A DNA stretch of 64,000 nucleotides from Opacimonas viscosa (GTDB lineage Bacteria > Pseudomonadota > Gammaproteobacteria > Enterobacterales > Alteromonadaceae). A program made the translations under genes and the position numbers. The notes beneath the pieces were generated by a model, which was given only the letters and a program-made list of their open reading frames with translations, was not told the DNA's origin and made no database searches. Position 1 is the stretch's first letter. The number at the start of each line of letters is the position of its first letter. The DNA lies in assembly GCF_024199005.1 (NCBI RefSeq), contig NZ_JANATA010000006.1:57791-121790 (forward strand), written 5' to 3'. Positions 1 to 8,661 of this stretch are shown here, in pieces.

Positions 1-539
1 GGGCCCTAAACCTTGATGGTGACGAAGAACTCACCCCTGAATGCTTATCAAGTATCAAAAAAGTTATTGTTGATGACAAATACGCTTGTGTTAGATTCAA
101 GCGAAATGATATTTTTATTGGAAAACCACTTTCTAAATGGAGCAAAAAACCTAACAATCTGCGTTTTTACAAAAGCAAAAACGCATACTTTGATGAGTCA
201 CGTTATGTCCATGAAAGTGCCTCAGTAAAAGGCAAAGAGCTATACATAGACGATGCCTTTAACCACTATGGTTATGCTACAATTAATTCCCTAAATCAAA
301 AAAACAATACTTACTCGACTTTGAAAGCCAAGGAAAAATTTACCAAAGGTAAGTCTTTTTCCACTACTAAACTGGTCCTAGCTTTTCCTTTGTTTTTTTG
401 TAAAGAATATTTTCTACAACGTAAATTCATGTCCGGGAAACGAGGATTTTTATTGGCTGTTATTAAGGCATACTATGCGTTTTCTAAAGAAGCAAAGCTT
501 TATGAATGTTACGAAAATTCAAAACTACAGAATAAATAA
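1..539 (+). CDS. Glycosyltransferase family 2, C-terminal part (5' end outside the window)
   Basis: The window opens inside this gene; the reading frame begins at base 3 and runs 178 codons to a TAA at 537-539. The visible part matches the C-terminal half of WaaE/KdtX-type family 2 glycosyltransferases, which add a sugar to the lipopolysaccharide core on the cytoplasmic side of the inner membrane. The supporting pattern is an LDGDEEL metal-binding stretch near the start, then a VHES motif, an HYGYATI segment, and a basic hydrophobic tail with GKRGFLLA near the end. No start codon or GT-A nucleotide-binding N-terminus is present. It converges on the DUF1249 gene only 4 bases away. The acceptor sugar cannot be told from this fragment. 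Confidence 0.75.
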   Translation, partial: ALNLDGDEELTPECLSSIKKVIVDDKYACVRFKRNDIFIGKPLSKWSKKPNNLRFYKSKNAYFDESRYVHESASVKGKELYIDDAFNHYGYATINSLNQKNNTYSTLKAKEKFTKGKSFSTTKLVLAFPLFFCKEYFLQRKFMSGKRGFLLAVIKAYYAFSKEAKLYECYENSKLQNK

Positions 540-543
540 CTGT

Positions 544-981
544 TTACTTTATCAGAGTATTTTCTTGCCAATGCAAGCAGAAAGTTAGCCATTCAGCCAA
601 GAACACATTTACCATAAATTTTTCGTTTCTTTGGTGCATGTGCAAATTTGGATATTCATAACTGGCCTTGATCTGACCAATGTTTTGGCAACTCAGAACT
701 TCCGCACTGCGCGCATCATGATACATGCGGATCGTCATTATGGGTTTTAAATAGCCTGGTAACTGTTCCGATAACTGTTGCATCGTTAACGTAGTGGTAT
801 ATCGTGCAGATTCGGTAATCTGGAGCTGGTAACTCAATAATTCACCGACACAAAAATCATAGGACAGATCGACTTCATCCACTTCAGGCAAGAGCCTAAT
901 AAGCTTCCCATAATTATGCTCACAGATCCCAAGTAAACTGGCGAGATGCGGTACATATTTTTTCTTTCGTGGTGTCGTCAT
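544..981 (-). CDS. DUF1249 family protein (YqiB-like)
   Basis: This is a 145-residue soluble protein with no signal peptide. It resembles the E. coli YqiB family (DUF1249), whose biochemical role is unknown. Visible traits are a basic N-terminus (PRKKKYVPHL), a central Tyr/Leu-rich segment, and a C-terminal run of aromatic residues and histidines. It starts 7 bases after nudF on the same strand. The same nudF-yqiB order, divergent from tolC, is known in enteric bacteria, so the pair is probably one transcript. In enterics cpdA usually follows; here a convergent glycosyltransferase takes that place. Family assignment is fairly firm, function is not. Confidence 0.8.
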   Translation of the reverse strand: MTTPRKKKYVPHLASLLGICEHNYGKLIRLLPEVDEVDLSYDFCVGELLSYQLQITESARYTTTLTMQQLSEQLPGYLKPIMTIRMYHDARSAEVLSCQNIGQIKASYEYPNLHMHQRNEKFMVNVFLAEWLTFCLHWQENTLIK

Positions 982-988
982 GTGGATG

Positions 989-1606
989 TTATGTCCATTC
1001 TTTAAGGATTGTTTGCTCGTGCAAGAAAAAATGTTGAAGGATAATTATAGCTGCTGCATTGTCGATCACGCCAGTTTCTAACCATTCTTTTGCTTCTAAT
1101 CTAGGTACACGCAACACCTTGATGTCCTCGGCTTCATTCTCTACCCCGTGTATACCATGGGCCACAGTACTATCGGTTTGCGCTAAAAATAATTCCAAAC
1201 GCTCTGTAGTACCTCCCGGACTAGACAAATAACTACATACCTTCGTTAGGTGCGTCAGCTCAATCCCGGCTTCTTCTTGTGCTTCTTTATGGCAGACAGC
1301 TTCAGCATCGAGTCCAGGGTCAATCATCCCAGCGATAACCTCAATTAACCACGGGGACTCTGTAGTCGCCATAGCACCTAGTCTAAATTGCTGAATTAAC
1401 ACAAATTCATCCGTTACTGGATCATAGGGTAACAGCGCAACTGCATGACCTCTTTCAAACATTTCTCGCGTGATTTCAGGACTCCATCCGCCACTAAATA
1501 ATTTATGTTTCAATGTGTATTGCACCATTTTAAAAAAACCATTGTATAAAGATTGTTTACTCACGATGGCAACATCTTGATGGCTAAAGGTTTCGCGTTT
1601 ACTCAT
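989..1606 (-). CDS. nudF: ADP-ribose pyrophosphatase NudF with an altered Nudix box
   Basis: This 205-residue Nudix hydrolase should split ADP-ribose into AMP and ribose 5-phosphate in the cytoplasm. Length, the N-terminal SKQSLYNGFFKM region and its place opposite tolC agree with enteric NudF. The Nudix box spans residues 93-115. The catalytic EAQEE glutamates (108, 111, 112) are intact, but the usual Glu after the first Gly-x5 is Leu99 and the usual Arg is Lys107. The metal-binding core is kept, so I expect an active enzyme with possibly changed kinetics. The ATG at 1604-1606 fits the family start. It is followed 7 bases later by the DUF1249 gene. Confidence 0.88.
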   Translation of the reverse strand: MSKRETFSHQDVAIVSKQSLYNGFFKMVQYTLKHKLFSGGWSPEITREMFERGHAVALLPYDPVTDEFVLIQQFRLGAMATTESPWLIEVIAGMIDPGLDAEAVCHKEAQEEAGIELTHLTKVCSYLSSPGGTTERLELFLAQTDSTVAHGIHGVENEAEDIKVLRVPRLEAKEWLETGVIDNAAAIIILQHFFLHEQTILKEWT

Positions 1607-1688
1607 GATTTTTCTCTAATTGGTGAACATTAGGTAGGTCTAAAACAACGTAATGAATTGCAATATGACTAATTCATTTAGTCCAATA

Positions 1689-1729
1689 TGCTATATTACA
1701 TTCTGTTACACATAAGGGCATAATGTAAC
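1689..1729 (+). promoter_or_regulatory. Probable tolC promoter with an overlapping inverted repeat
   Basis: An extended -10 of the form TGnTATATT lies at 1689-1697, without a clear -35. Overlapping and following it are nested inverted repeats: TTACATT (1696-1702) with AATGTAA (1722-1728), and GTTACA (1705-1710) with TGTAAC (1724-1729). A dimeric regulator bound here would cover the start site. This is pattern evidence only; I do not recognise a known MarA or PhoP box. Confidence 0.35.
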
Positions 1730-1809
1730 GTCAATATGATTTAATTATGTCACAGAGTTTCATACACTTCACACTAACATTATTTTTATACGAATTTATA
1801 GGCAGCAAT

Positions 1810-3135
1810 ATGAAAAAAACACTACTCAGTGTACTCATTAGTATAGGATTTACAGGCTCGCTTCACGCTGAAGATTTATCTGATATCTATGCACAAGCGC
1901 TGGCAAAAGACCCGGTTGTCAATCGCGCTAAAGCACTCAGAGATACGGCCTTCACTGGTATCAAATTATCGCGTTCTAGCCATTTACCAAAAGTTTCCGG
2001 CTCTATCAGCTATGGTATTTCGGACAGTGAGTCGCCTACCGGCACAGATAGTGTAAGTGTTTCTGATACCGATAGTTTAGGCTATCGCATTGGCCTAAGT
2101 ATGTCGTTGTATGACCATGCCAACTGGGTGGGTTTGGACCGCGCAGAAAAAGTTGCACAACAATCTGAAGCTGCCTATTCAGCGACATTACAAAACCTGA
2201 TTGTGCGAGTCACTACGGCGTATTTAAATATTCTTCGCGAACAAGACAATGTTGAATTTGTCCAAGCAGAAAAACGTGCTATCGAACGTCAGCTAGAACA
2301 AACTAAACAGCGTTTTGAAGTAGGTTTAACTGCCATTACCGATGTCCATGAAGCACAAGCCAACTTTGACACAACGGTTGCTCAAGAAATCCGTGCGCAA
2401 AATGCTTTGGAACTGCGTAAAGAACAACTACGTGAAATTACGGGTAAGTATTACAACCAAGTCAATGTGTTAAATACTACATCATTTTCACCCACCGCAC
2501 CTGCGCCTAACTCAGTTGATGAGTGGCTCAAACTAGCAGAACAAAGCAACCTAGATCTGCAAGCAGCACGCTTCGCAGTGGATATTGCCAAACAAGATAT
2601 TAATGGCGCCGATGCTCGTCATTTACCGACACTAGATTTATCTGGTTCGGTATCAGGTTCAGACCTGACGACCAACAATGTCGATTTGGCTAGAACCAAT
2701 TCGTCGAGTTTGGGTATTACGTTAAATGTTCCCATTTTTTCTGGTTTTGCTACGACTGCAGGAAGCGAGCAAGCGCGTTCTCGTTTTGTTGCTGAAAGTG
2801 AAACTTTAGAACAGACTTACCGTTCGACGGTACTACAAGTACGCAATGGTTTTAACAATATCAAAGCAAACATTTCTACCATTCGAGCTTTCGAACAAGC
2901 TGTGGTCTCCGCTGAATCAGCACTTCGAGCAACTGAAGCAGGCTTTGATGTGGGTACGCGTACGATTGTAGATGTCCTAAACAGCACGCGTAATTTATTC
3001 AACGCACGCAAAAACTTGTCAAATGCACGCTATGACTTTATTACCGCAGTTGTGAATTTGAAACGCGCTGCAGGCACATTAACCGTAGCTGACTTAGATG
3101 CCATTAACCAAGGTTTGATTCCACCGGCAGTTTAG
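1810..3135 (+). CDS. tolC: Outer-membrane efflux channel TolC
   Basis: TolC forms the trimeric outer-membrane and periplasmic tunnel used by tripartite drug pumps and type I secretion. The ATG at 1810 gives a 441-residue precursor with a typical signal peptide (MKKTLLSVLISIGF, cleavage after HA) followed by EDLSDIYAQA. Two homologous halves of outer membrane efflux repeats are visible, each with long amphipathic helices and a Gly/Ser-rich strand region. An in-frame upstream ATG at 1747 would add 21 residues ahead of the signal peptide and has no good ribosome site, so I reject it. The gene is divergent from nudF, as in E. coli, and is closed by a strong terminator. No pump genes are adjacent. 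Confidence 0.95.
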   Translation: MKKTLLSVLISIGFTGSLHAEDLSDIYAQALAKDPVVNRAKALRDTAFTGIKLSRSSHLPKVSGSISYGISDSESPTGTDSVSVSDTDSLGYRIGLSMSLYDHANWVGLDRAEKVAQQSEAAYSATLQNLIVRVTTAYLNILREQDNVEFVQAEKRAIERQLEQTKQRFEVGLTAITDVHEAQANFDTTVAQEIRAQNALELRKEQLREITGKYYNQVNVLNTTSFSPTAPAPNSVDEWLKLAEQSNLDLQAARFAVDIAKQDINGADARHLPTLDLSGSVSGSDLTTNNVDLARTNSSSLGITLNVPIFSGFATTAGSEQARSRFVAESETLEQTYRSTVLQVRNGFNNIKANISTIRAFEQAVVSAESALRATEAGFDVGTRTIVDVLNSTRNLFNARKNLSNARYDFITAVVNLKRAAGTLTVADLDAINQGLIPPAV

Positions 3136-3166
3136 TTTTTAGTGACTAAGCAAAATACATAATAAT

Positions 3167-3204
3167 AAAAAAAGGCATAACATTTTCCGTTATGCCTTTT
3201 TTTT
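3167..3204 (+). terminator. Intrinsic terminator of tolC
   Basis: An 8-bp stem GGCATAAC (3174-3181) pairs with GTTATGCC (3189-3196) across a 7-base loop and is followed by eight T. The A-run before the stem would also let it serve the opposite strand. Confidence 0.92.
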
Positions 3205-3287
3205 GCCTTACTGACTGGAGCAATCACTTAGCTAACCCCTTTATCACATACAGCATGAGAGATTAGACGCGATTAACTTAGTCTGAT

Positions 3288-3773
3288 TCAAGCAACTTCT
3301 AGCTTCTTTTCCCAAAACTCTGCAGAGCCTACTTGGGGATCTAGTTCGTAAGAGGAAAACCCGGTTTTACGATATAACTTTTGAGCAATGCTGTTGCCTT
3401 GCAAAACTTCCAGAGTCACTTTACAAGCCCCTCTGTCTCGTGCGACTGCGTCAACTTTAGCTAATAGATATGAGCCAATCCCTTGACCACGATAATCCGG
3501 ATGCACGACCATATCATGGATATTAACTAATGGTGCGCAGGCAAAAGTCGAAAACCCTTCAAAACAGTTGACTAAGCCTACTGGTGTACTATTAGAAAAA
3601 GCAATGATAGAAAATGCATAAGGACGGATTGCCAATTCTCCGATCAAGCACTGTTTGGCCTTTGCTGATAAAGGTTTTCCGCCTCCCATAGGATCACGAG
3701 AATATACATCCATTAATGTCAAAATAGCTTCCGAATGCGTCTTTTCATTGTAATTTGCAATAATATAATCCAT
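3288..3773 (-). CDS. GNAT family N-acetyltransferase
   Basis: This 161-residue protein has the GNAT fold and should transfer acetyl from acetyl-CoA to an amine. The acetyl-CoA loop is the YRGQGIG motif about residue 95, preceded by the strand VNIHDMVVHPD. A helix with NSIAQKLYRKTGF near residue 127 is the typical C-terminal motif B. There is no second domain and no signal peptide. The substrate cannot be predicted. It lies 46 bases downstream of the large TPR lipoprotein gene on the same strand and may be cotranscribed with it. No clear ribosome site precedes the ATG at 3771-3773. Confidence 0.85.
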   Translation of the reverse strand: MDYIIANYNEKTHSEAILTLMDVYSRDPMGGGKPLSAKAKQCLIGELAIRPYAFSIIAFSNSTPVGLVNCFEGFSTFACAPLVNIHDMVVHPDYRGQGIGSYLLAKVDAVARDRGACKVTLEVLQGNSIAQKLYRKTGFSSYELDPQVGSAEFWEKKLEVA

Positions 3774-3819
3774 ATAAATACTTTTTGTGATTTGTGCAAA
3801 ACACCGAACAACGACAAAC

Positions 3820-6588
3820 TTATAGATTAAATGTTGCTTTCATCATTTCGATTCTATCCAGGTCAATCTCAGAGGACCATTGACGGGAATCTAGTTCGCG
3901 CTGTGCCAGTCTAATTTCGTTATTTTTGAGTAATGCTTCTATGTAATTTAGTATAACCATAGTACTACCTTCTTCTTTTTTCATTACACTTTTGTATAGT
4001 TTTACTGCTTCACCATGATTACCTTGCAAAGTATATATTTGTGCTAAAGTATCTACAACAGCAATATTACTTGGTTGTAAAGTATAGGCCTGCTTGGCAA
4101 AATCTATTGATTCGTCAATTAACCCCTGCTCCTTCAACAAATACGCTAAGTTATTTAAGACAATTAGGTTATCGGGAACGTCCTCTAATAATTCACGATA
4201 TAAACGCTCTGCTGTAGCTGGCTGCTGATAAAAATAACGCTCAGCTAATAGCACTTTGACCATTTTATCTTCGGGTTCTAAGCGATGATGGGCTTCGAGC
4301 AGTGCGAGTCCCTTTGCTGTTTTATCCAAACGATTCAATATTTCAATATACAACAACAAATGCTTCACGATGGGACGTGCAGCATATGCAGCTGCTATGG
4401 CTTTTTCTGCCGCCAAATACTCACCTTCTGTACCCAATAGTTTCGCTTCAACAGCTAGTGCAAAAGGTTGTTTACGGAATGCTTCTGGTACTTTATCAAA
4501 CGTATTACGGGCTTCTAGTATACGACTACTCAACAGCAAAAACTTCGCTTTTAGTACCTGTATTTGTGCCCGTTGTAATTGTTCTGGATACTGTTCCAGA
4601 AAGGCTAAACCTGCCACATAATCTTGTTGTTCGTCATACATTAATAATGCAGTTGCCATGGCAAAGCCATTGTTGGGTTCTTCTACCAACCAGCGTTTGC
4701 TATGTTCCATTAACGCTTCAGACCTCTGTAAAGAGGCTAATGTTTGTGCTTTTAACAACCAGTAGTTAGGGGCAGTTTCAATATCACGGGTTTGCTCTAG
4801 TACTGCAAGTGCTGCAGTAAAGTTTTGTTCCGCAATATACATTTCAACCAACACCATCGCTAACTCAGGTGTTTTGGTTGCTGTATAAGCACGCTGAGCA
4901 TGGTTCAGTAAATCATTGGCGTCACTATGGCGTTTACGCAATGCATAATTCATTTTCAGTAGTGTCACATTATCGCCAAACTGTGTTAATAACGCTTCAG
5001 ACTCTGCGATAGCCTGGGTGTAGTCTTTTTGCGTAATCGCTAGATTTACTCGACTGATCAAGGCTCTAGGTTCATTCGGAGAACGTTTAATGGCTTCTGC
5101 GAAGGCACTTTTGGCGGCAGTAAAGTCTCGTTTGTAAAGGGCAAGCTCACCTTTTAATAACCAAGGTTCATAACTAGCAGGAAGTTCTTTTTGCCATTTT
5201 TCCGCTAATGCATATGCCTTTTCTTTGTCTTGCAATCGCACATAACTAGATGCTAACACTCGATAACCAATCGCTTTATCAGTCATATTATCTAGAGCAG
5301 ATTCGATATCCAATAAACCGCTAATATCTTGTAAAGAAAGCTTTAACGCACCCAAACGTGCCTGCTGGTCTCCTGCAACATCTGCGTGATAATGCGCGTT
5401 ATCTGTAATCAGTTCTCGTGCAGCTTCACTGAAACCATCATTGAGTAACGCAAAACCGGTGCGATGCAATAAGTTTTGATATGAATGACTTTCAGGAGCA
5501 ATTCGCACCAAGATGGCTTTTGCCTCTTTTGCCTTGCCTAATTCTAAATAGCTCGCAGCCAAAATATTTAAGGCTGAATGCCCTTCTGGCAGTAAATCCG
5601 CAATGGAGCCCAAATGTTCTACAACGGTGGCAAAGCGTCCTAAGTTAAATGCATTAAAACTAGCAACTAATCTAGCTCTGGTTGAATCAAAACCAAGACT
5701 GATAGATTTTTCTGATGCTAATAAAGCTGCATCTAAATCATTATTTAAGGTATGGGCGATACTGTTGAGTAAATGTAAGCGTGGGTTATTTGGTGCGATC
5801 TGAAGTAACTTAGCCAACATGGGTAATGCTTGTTCATGTTGCTCTAACTCGACATACATTTGCGCCAATAAAAATTGGGCTTCCAAATCGTCTTTAGCAA
5901 TATCAGAATAAGCTTGTAACGTTTCTACCGCTAATCTCTGTTGCTTATTTGACATATAAATTTTGGCTAAAAAATTCAGCAAATCACGATTCTGTGGATA
6001 TGACTGCCGCGCTTTTTCTAAAATACCTATAGCACTATTAATTGATTGTTTTTTAACCACTTCGGCCATGGCAAGTACTAACTCAACGTACACAGAATCC
6101 GCTTCCACTGCGATTAATTCATCGAGTAAGGAAATCGCTTCATCCGTTTGTTTTAGTTCTACTAATGACTGAACTCGATAATAGCCTACTTGCACTTTTT
6201 CCTTGTTTGCTAGATCTGTCCAACTTGGATCCAAATTTTGTAGACCGACGAGTGTATTGTTGCGTTGATAAACTTGTGACAACAAAGGAATAATCTCGGC
6301 GACTGAATATCCGAGTTCTTTCGCGCGCTCTAATTCTTTTTCAGCAAAGGCGTATTGGGCATTGGCAAAATAGGCTTTACCTAATAAAAAACGGGCTTGT
6401 GCGAGCTTTGGTGATTGTTGTAAAACGGTTTTTAGCTCCACGATTGCTGCGTCATAATTGCTTTGGCCAAGTGCCGACTGTGCAGCTTCGACCCCTTCTT
6501 CTGGGGTTTTTGTACCACACCCAGAGAGCAGTAATAAAGAACCAATAATGGGTAATAAGCGGTAAGATATGAGTGAGTTTCTGCGCAT
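3820..6588 (-). CDS. PrsT-like TPR-repeat lipoprotein
   Basis: A 922-residue lipoprotein made almost wholly of tetratricopeptide repeats. The N-terminus has a short signal and a lipobox LSGC with Cys24, so it is predicted to be lipid-anchored. The first repeat region resembles PrsT of PEP-CTERM/exosortase systems, and the length is typical of that family (TIGR02917-like). TPR units run nearly to the C-terminus and suggest a protein scaffold. PrsT normally sits beside exosortase XrtA and exopolysaccharide genes; none is present in this window. The ATG at 6586-6588 follows AAGGAA at good spacing. Family membership is inferred from repeat pattern, length and lipobox; another long TPR lipoprotein family is possible. 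Confidence 0.75.
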   Translation of the reverse strand: MRRNSLISYRLLPIIGSLLLLSGCGTKTPEEGVEAAQSALGQSNYDAAIVELKTVLQQSPKLAQARFLLGKAYFANAQYAFAEKELERAKELGYSVAEIIPLLSQVYQRNNTLVGLQNLDPSWTDLANKEKVQVGYYRVQSLVELKQTDEAISLLDELIAVEADSVYVELVLAMAEVVKKQSINSAIGILEKARQSYPQNRDLLNFLAKIYMSNKQQRLAVETLQAYSDIAKDDLEAQFLLAQMYVELEQHEQALPMLAKLLQIAPNNPRLHLLNSIAHTLNNDLDAALLASEKSISLGFDSTRARLVASFNAFNLGRFATVVEHLGSIADLLPEGHSALNILAASYLELGKAKEAKAILVRIAPESHSYQNLLHRTGFALLNDGFSEAARELITDNAHYHADVAGDQQARLGALKLSLQDISGLLDIESALDNMTDKAIGYRVLASSYVRLQDKEKAYALAEKWQKELPASYEPWLLKGELALYKRDFTAAKSAFAEAIKRSPNEPRALISRVNLAITQKDYTQAIAESEALLTQFGDNVTLLKMNYALRKRHSDANDLLNHAQRAYTATKTPELAMVLVEMYIAEQNFTAALAVLEQTRDIETAPNYWLLKAQTLASLQRSEALMEHSKRWLVEEPNNGFAMATALLMYDEQQDYVAGLAFLEQYPEQLQRAQIQVLKAKFLLLSSRILEARNTFDKVPEAFRKQPFALAVEAKLLGTEGEYLAAEKAIAAAYAARPIVKHLLLYIEILNRLDKTAKGLALLEAHHRLEPEDKMVKVLLAERYFYQQPATAERLYRELLEDVPDNLIVLNNLAYLLKEQGLIDESIDFAKQAYTLQPSNIAVVDTLAQIYTLQGNHGEAVKLYKSVMKKEEGSTMVILNYIEALLKNNEIRLAQRELDSRQWSSEIDLDRIEMMKATFNL

Positions 6589-6757
6589 CGAGTGATTCCT
6601 TTTACAGCAGCAAAATCCATTTTTCGCGGTGTTTATTTATGTGAAACTATCCAAAAGTATAGGCTAAAGCGAACCAATTGAACCTACTTTGTCCGCTTTT
6701 GGATCAAAAAAAACAGGATTAAATTATTCTTAATTAGATTATCGACTGAATTAAGCT

Positions 6758-6763
6758 TATAAT
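6758..6763 (+). promoter_or_regulatory. Candidate -10 element for deaD
   Basis: A perfect TATAAT stands in the 253-base gap before deaD and would give a 5' leader of about 70 bases. No good -35 lies 16-18 bases upstream. In E. coli the deaD/csdA message has a long cold-responsive leader; whether that holds here cannot be read from the sequence. Confidence 0.35.
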
Positions 6764-6841
6764 TAAAACTTACGCATAACGCGATTTGATTTTACCGCAC
6801 GCTTAGATTCGTGCAACGCTCTATACCAATCAGGACTCTGC

Positions 6842-8650
6842 ATGACCGACACCGTCGATTTGACATTTAAAGACCTCAATCTACCCTCTGAAATATTACA
6901 AGCTTTAGACAAAGTAGGATACGAAAAACCATCACCCATCCAAGCGGAAAGTATTCCTCTTATTCTAGAAGGTCATGATTTACTAGGACAAGCCCAAACG
7001 GGTACCGGTAAAACTGCAGCGTTCGCTTTACCTATGCTAGCCAACATTGATGTTGAAGAAAGTTACCCACAATTACTCGTCCTTGCACCGACTCGTGAAT
7101 TAGCGATCCAAGTCGCAGAAGCCTTCCAAGTTTACGCAAGCTTCTCCAAGAAAATCCGAGTTTTACCGATTTATGGTGGTCAATCATATGACAACCAAAT
7201 ACGCCAACTAAAACGCGGTGTACAAGTGGTAGTTGGAACACCTGGTCGAGTGATAGACCACATAAAACGTAAAACGTTGAAATTAGACCGTTTGCGCTTT
7301 TTAGTGCTTGATGAAGCTGATGAAATGTTGCGTATGGGTTTCATTGACGATGTTGAGCATATTCTTTCGCATGCACCTGCAGAACGTCAAACCGCATTGT
7401 TCTCAGCGACTATGCCAGGTCCGATCAAAAAGATCACACAGAACTATTTGAAAGATCCAAAACATGTAAAAATTGCCTCTAAGGTATCTACTGCGACGAC
7501 TATCCGTCAACGTTATTGCCAAGTTGCAGGTCATCACAAACTTGAGGCCCTCACACGTATCATGGAAGTCGAAAACTTCGATGGTGTGATTATCTTTGTA
7601 CGCACCAAGACAGCGACCATTGAATTAGCTGAAAAGCTTTCTGCTCGTGGTTTTGATGTCGAACCATTAAATGGTGACATTCCACAGAATGCTCGTGAGA
7701 GGACTGTAGAACGTTTGAAGCGTGGCAGTATTGATATTTTAGTGGCGACCGATGTTGTTGCGCGTGGTCTAGATGTTGAACGTGTTAGTCACGTTATTAA
7801 CTTTGATATCCCGTATGACACCGAGTCTTATGTGCACAGAATCGGTCGTACCGGTCGTGCTGGACGCCAAGGTGATGCGATCTTATTTATTTCTCATCGT
7901 GAAAAGCGTTTATTATTCCAAATCGAGAAAACCACTAAACAGACCATTGAGAAAATGGACATCCCAAGTATTTCTCAACTAAATGAATCGCGTTTAGTCC
8001 GTTTCAAAGAGTCTGTTGTAGAAGCGCTTAATGATGATTCTCTAGAGCAATTGTTACCGATTATCGAAACAATCCAAACGGAAACTGAAGCATCTCCTGA
8101 AGCATTAATGGCTGCGTTAGCTAAAATGGCCCAAGGTGATGAGCCACTGATCCTAAAAGAAGGCGATCGTCCTGACTTGAATGCCATGCCTGAACGCCGC
8201 GAACGCAGTGATCGTGGTGGTCGTGAACGCGGTGGTAGAGAACGTGGCGGCCGTGATGGTCGTGAGCGCAAACCGCGCGAGCGCACATCTGCACCTGAAG
8301 CCGGTATGCAACGTTTCCGTATCGATGTTGGTCATGCTCACAAAGTGAAGCCTGGTAACATCGTAGGCGCAATCGCCAATGAAGCAGATATCAGTTCAAA
8401 AAATATTGGTGCGATTGAGATTTACGATAACTATGCTACTGTCGATTTACCAAAAGGCTTACCAGCAGAAACGCGAGAGAAACTCCAAGGTACTCGTGTT
8501 GCAGGACAACGTTTAGCGATTCGTGAATGGTCTGATAAGCCACCAGCACGTCGTGATGGTCCTTTCAAAGGAGAGCGTGGTGATAAACGTAGTCCGAAAA
8601 AGGAACACCGTGGCGGTGGCAACGGTAAACGCAAGCCTAAACAAGACTAA
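6842..8650 (+). CDS. deaD: DEAD-box RNA helicase DeaD/CsdA
   Basis: This 602-residue ATP-dependent RNA helicase unwinds structured RNA in ribosome assembly and mRNA decay, especially in the cold. Visible motifs in order are the Q motif (GYEKPSPIQ, about 26-34), Walker A AQTGTGKT (51-58), PTREL, TPGR, DEAD (157-160), SAT (188-190) and [11 protein letters not shown]. After the helicase core comes an Arg/Gly-rich linker with repeated RGGRE units near 450-480, then a DbpA-type RNA-binding domain starting about FRIDVGHAHKV, and a basic tail. That three-part layout is specific for DeaD rather than RhlE or SrmB. cysG follows after 11 bases and may be translated from the same message. Confidence 0.95.
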   Translation: MTDTVDLTFKDLNLPSEILQALDKVGYEKPSPIQAESIPLILEGHDLLGQAQTGTGKTAAFALPMLANIDVEESYPQLLVLAPTRELAIQVAEAFQVYASFSKKIRVLPIYGGQSYDNQIRQLKRGVQVVVGTPGRVIDHIKRKTLKLDRLRFLVLDEADEMLRMGFIDDVEHILSHAPAERQTALFSATMPGPIKKITQNYLKDPKHVKIASKVSTATTIRQRYCQVAGHHKLEALTRIMEVENFDGVIIFVRTKTATIELAEKLSARGFDVEPLNGDIPQNARERTVERLKRGSIDILVATDVVARGLDVERVSHVINFDIPYDTESYVHRIGRTGRAGRQGDAILFISHREKRLLFQIEKTTKQTIEKMDIPSISQLNESRLVRFKESVVEALNDDSLEQLLPIIETIQTETEASPEALMAALAKMAQGDEPLILKEGDRPDLNAMPERRERSDRGGRERGGRERGGRDGRERKPRERTSAPEAGMQRFRIDVGHAHKVKPGNIVGAIANEADISSKNIGAIEIYDNYATVDLPKGLPAETREKLQGTRVAGQRLAIREWSDKPPARRDGPFKGERGDKRSPKKEHRGGGNGKRKPKQD

Positions 8651-8661
8651 AAGGAGTTAGG

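Noticed and set aside
4302..4769. A 155-codon open frame on the plus strand inside the TPR lipoprotein gene
   Set aside because: It is antisense to a clearly coding, repeat-conserved gene; its product has no family features and no ribosome site supports it.
7975..8372. Arg/Ser/Pro- and His-rich frames opposite the 3' part of deaD
   Set aside because: They mirror the RGG-repeat codons of DeaD and have no independent support.
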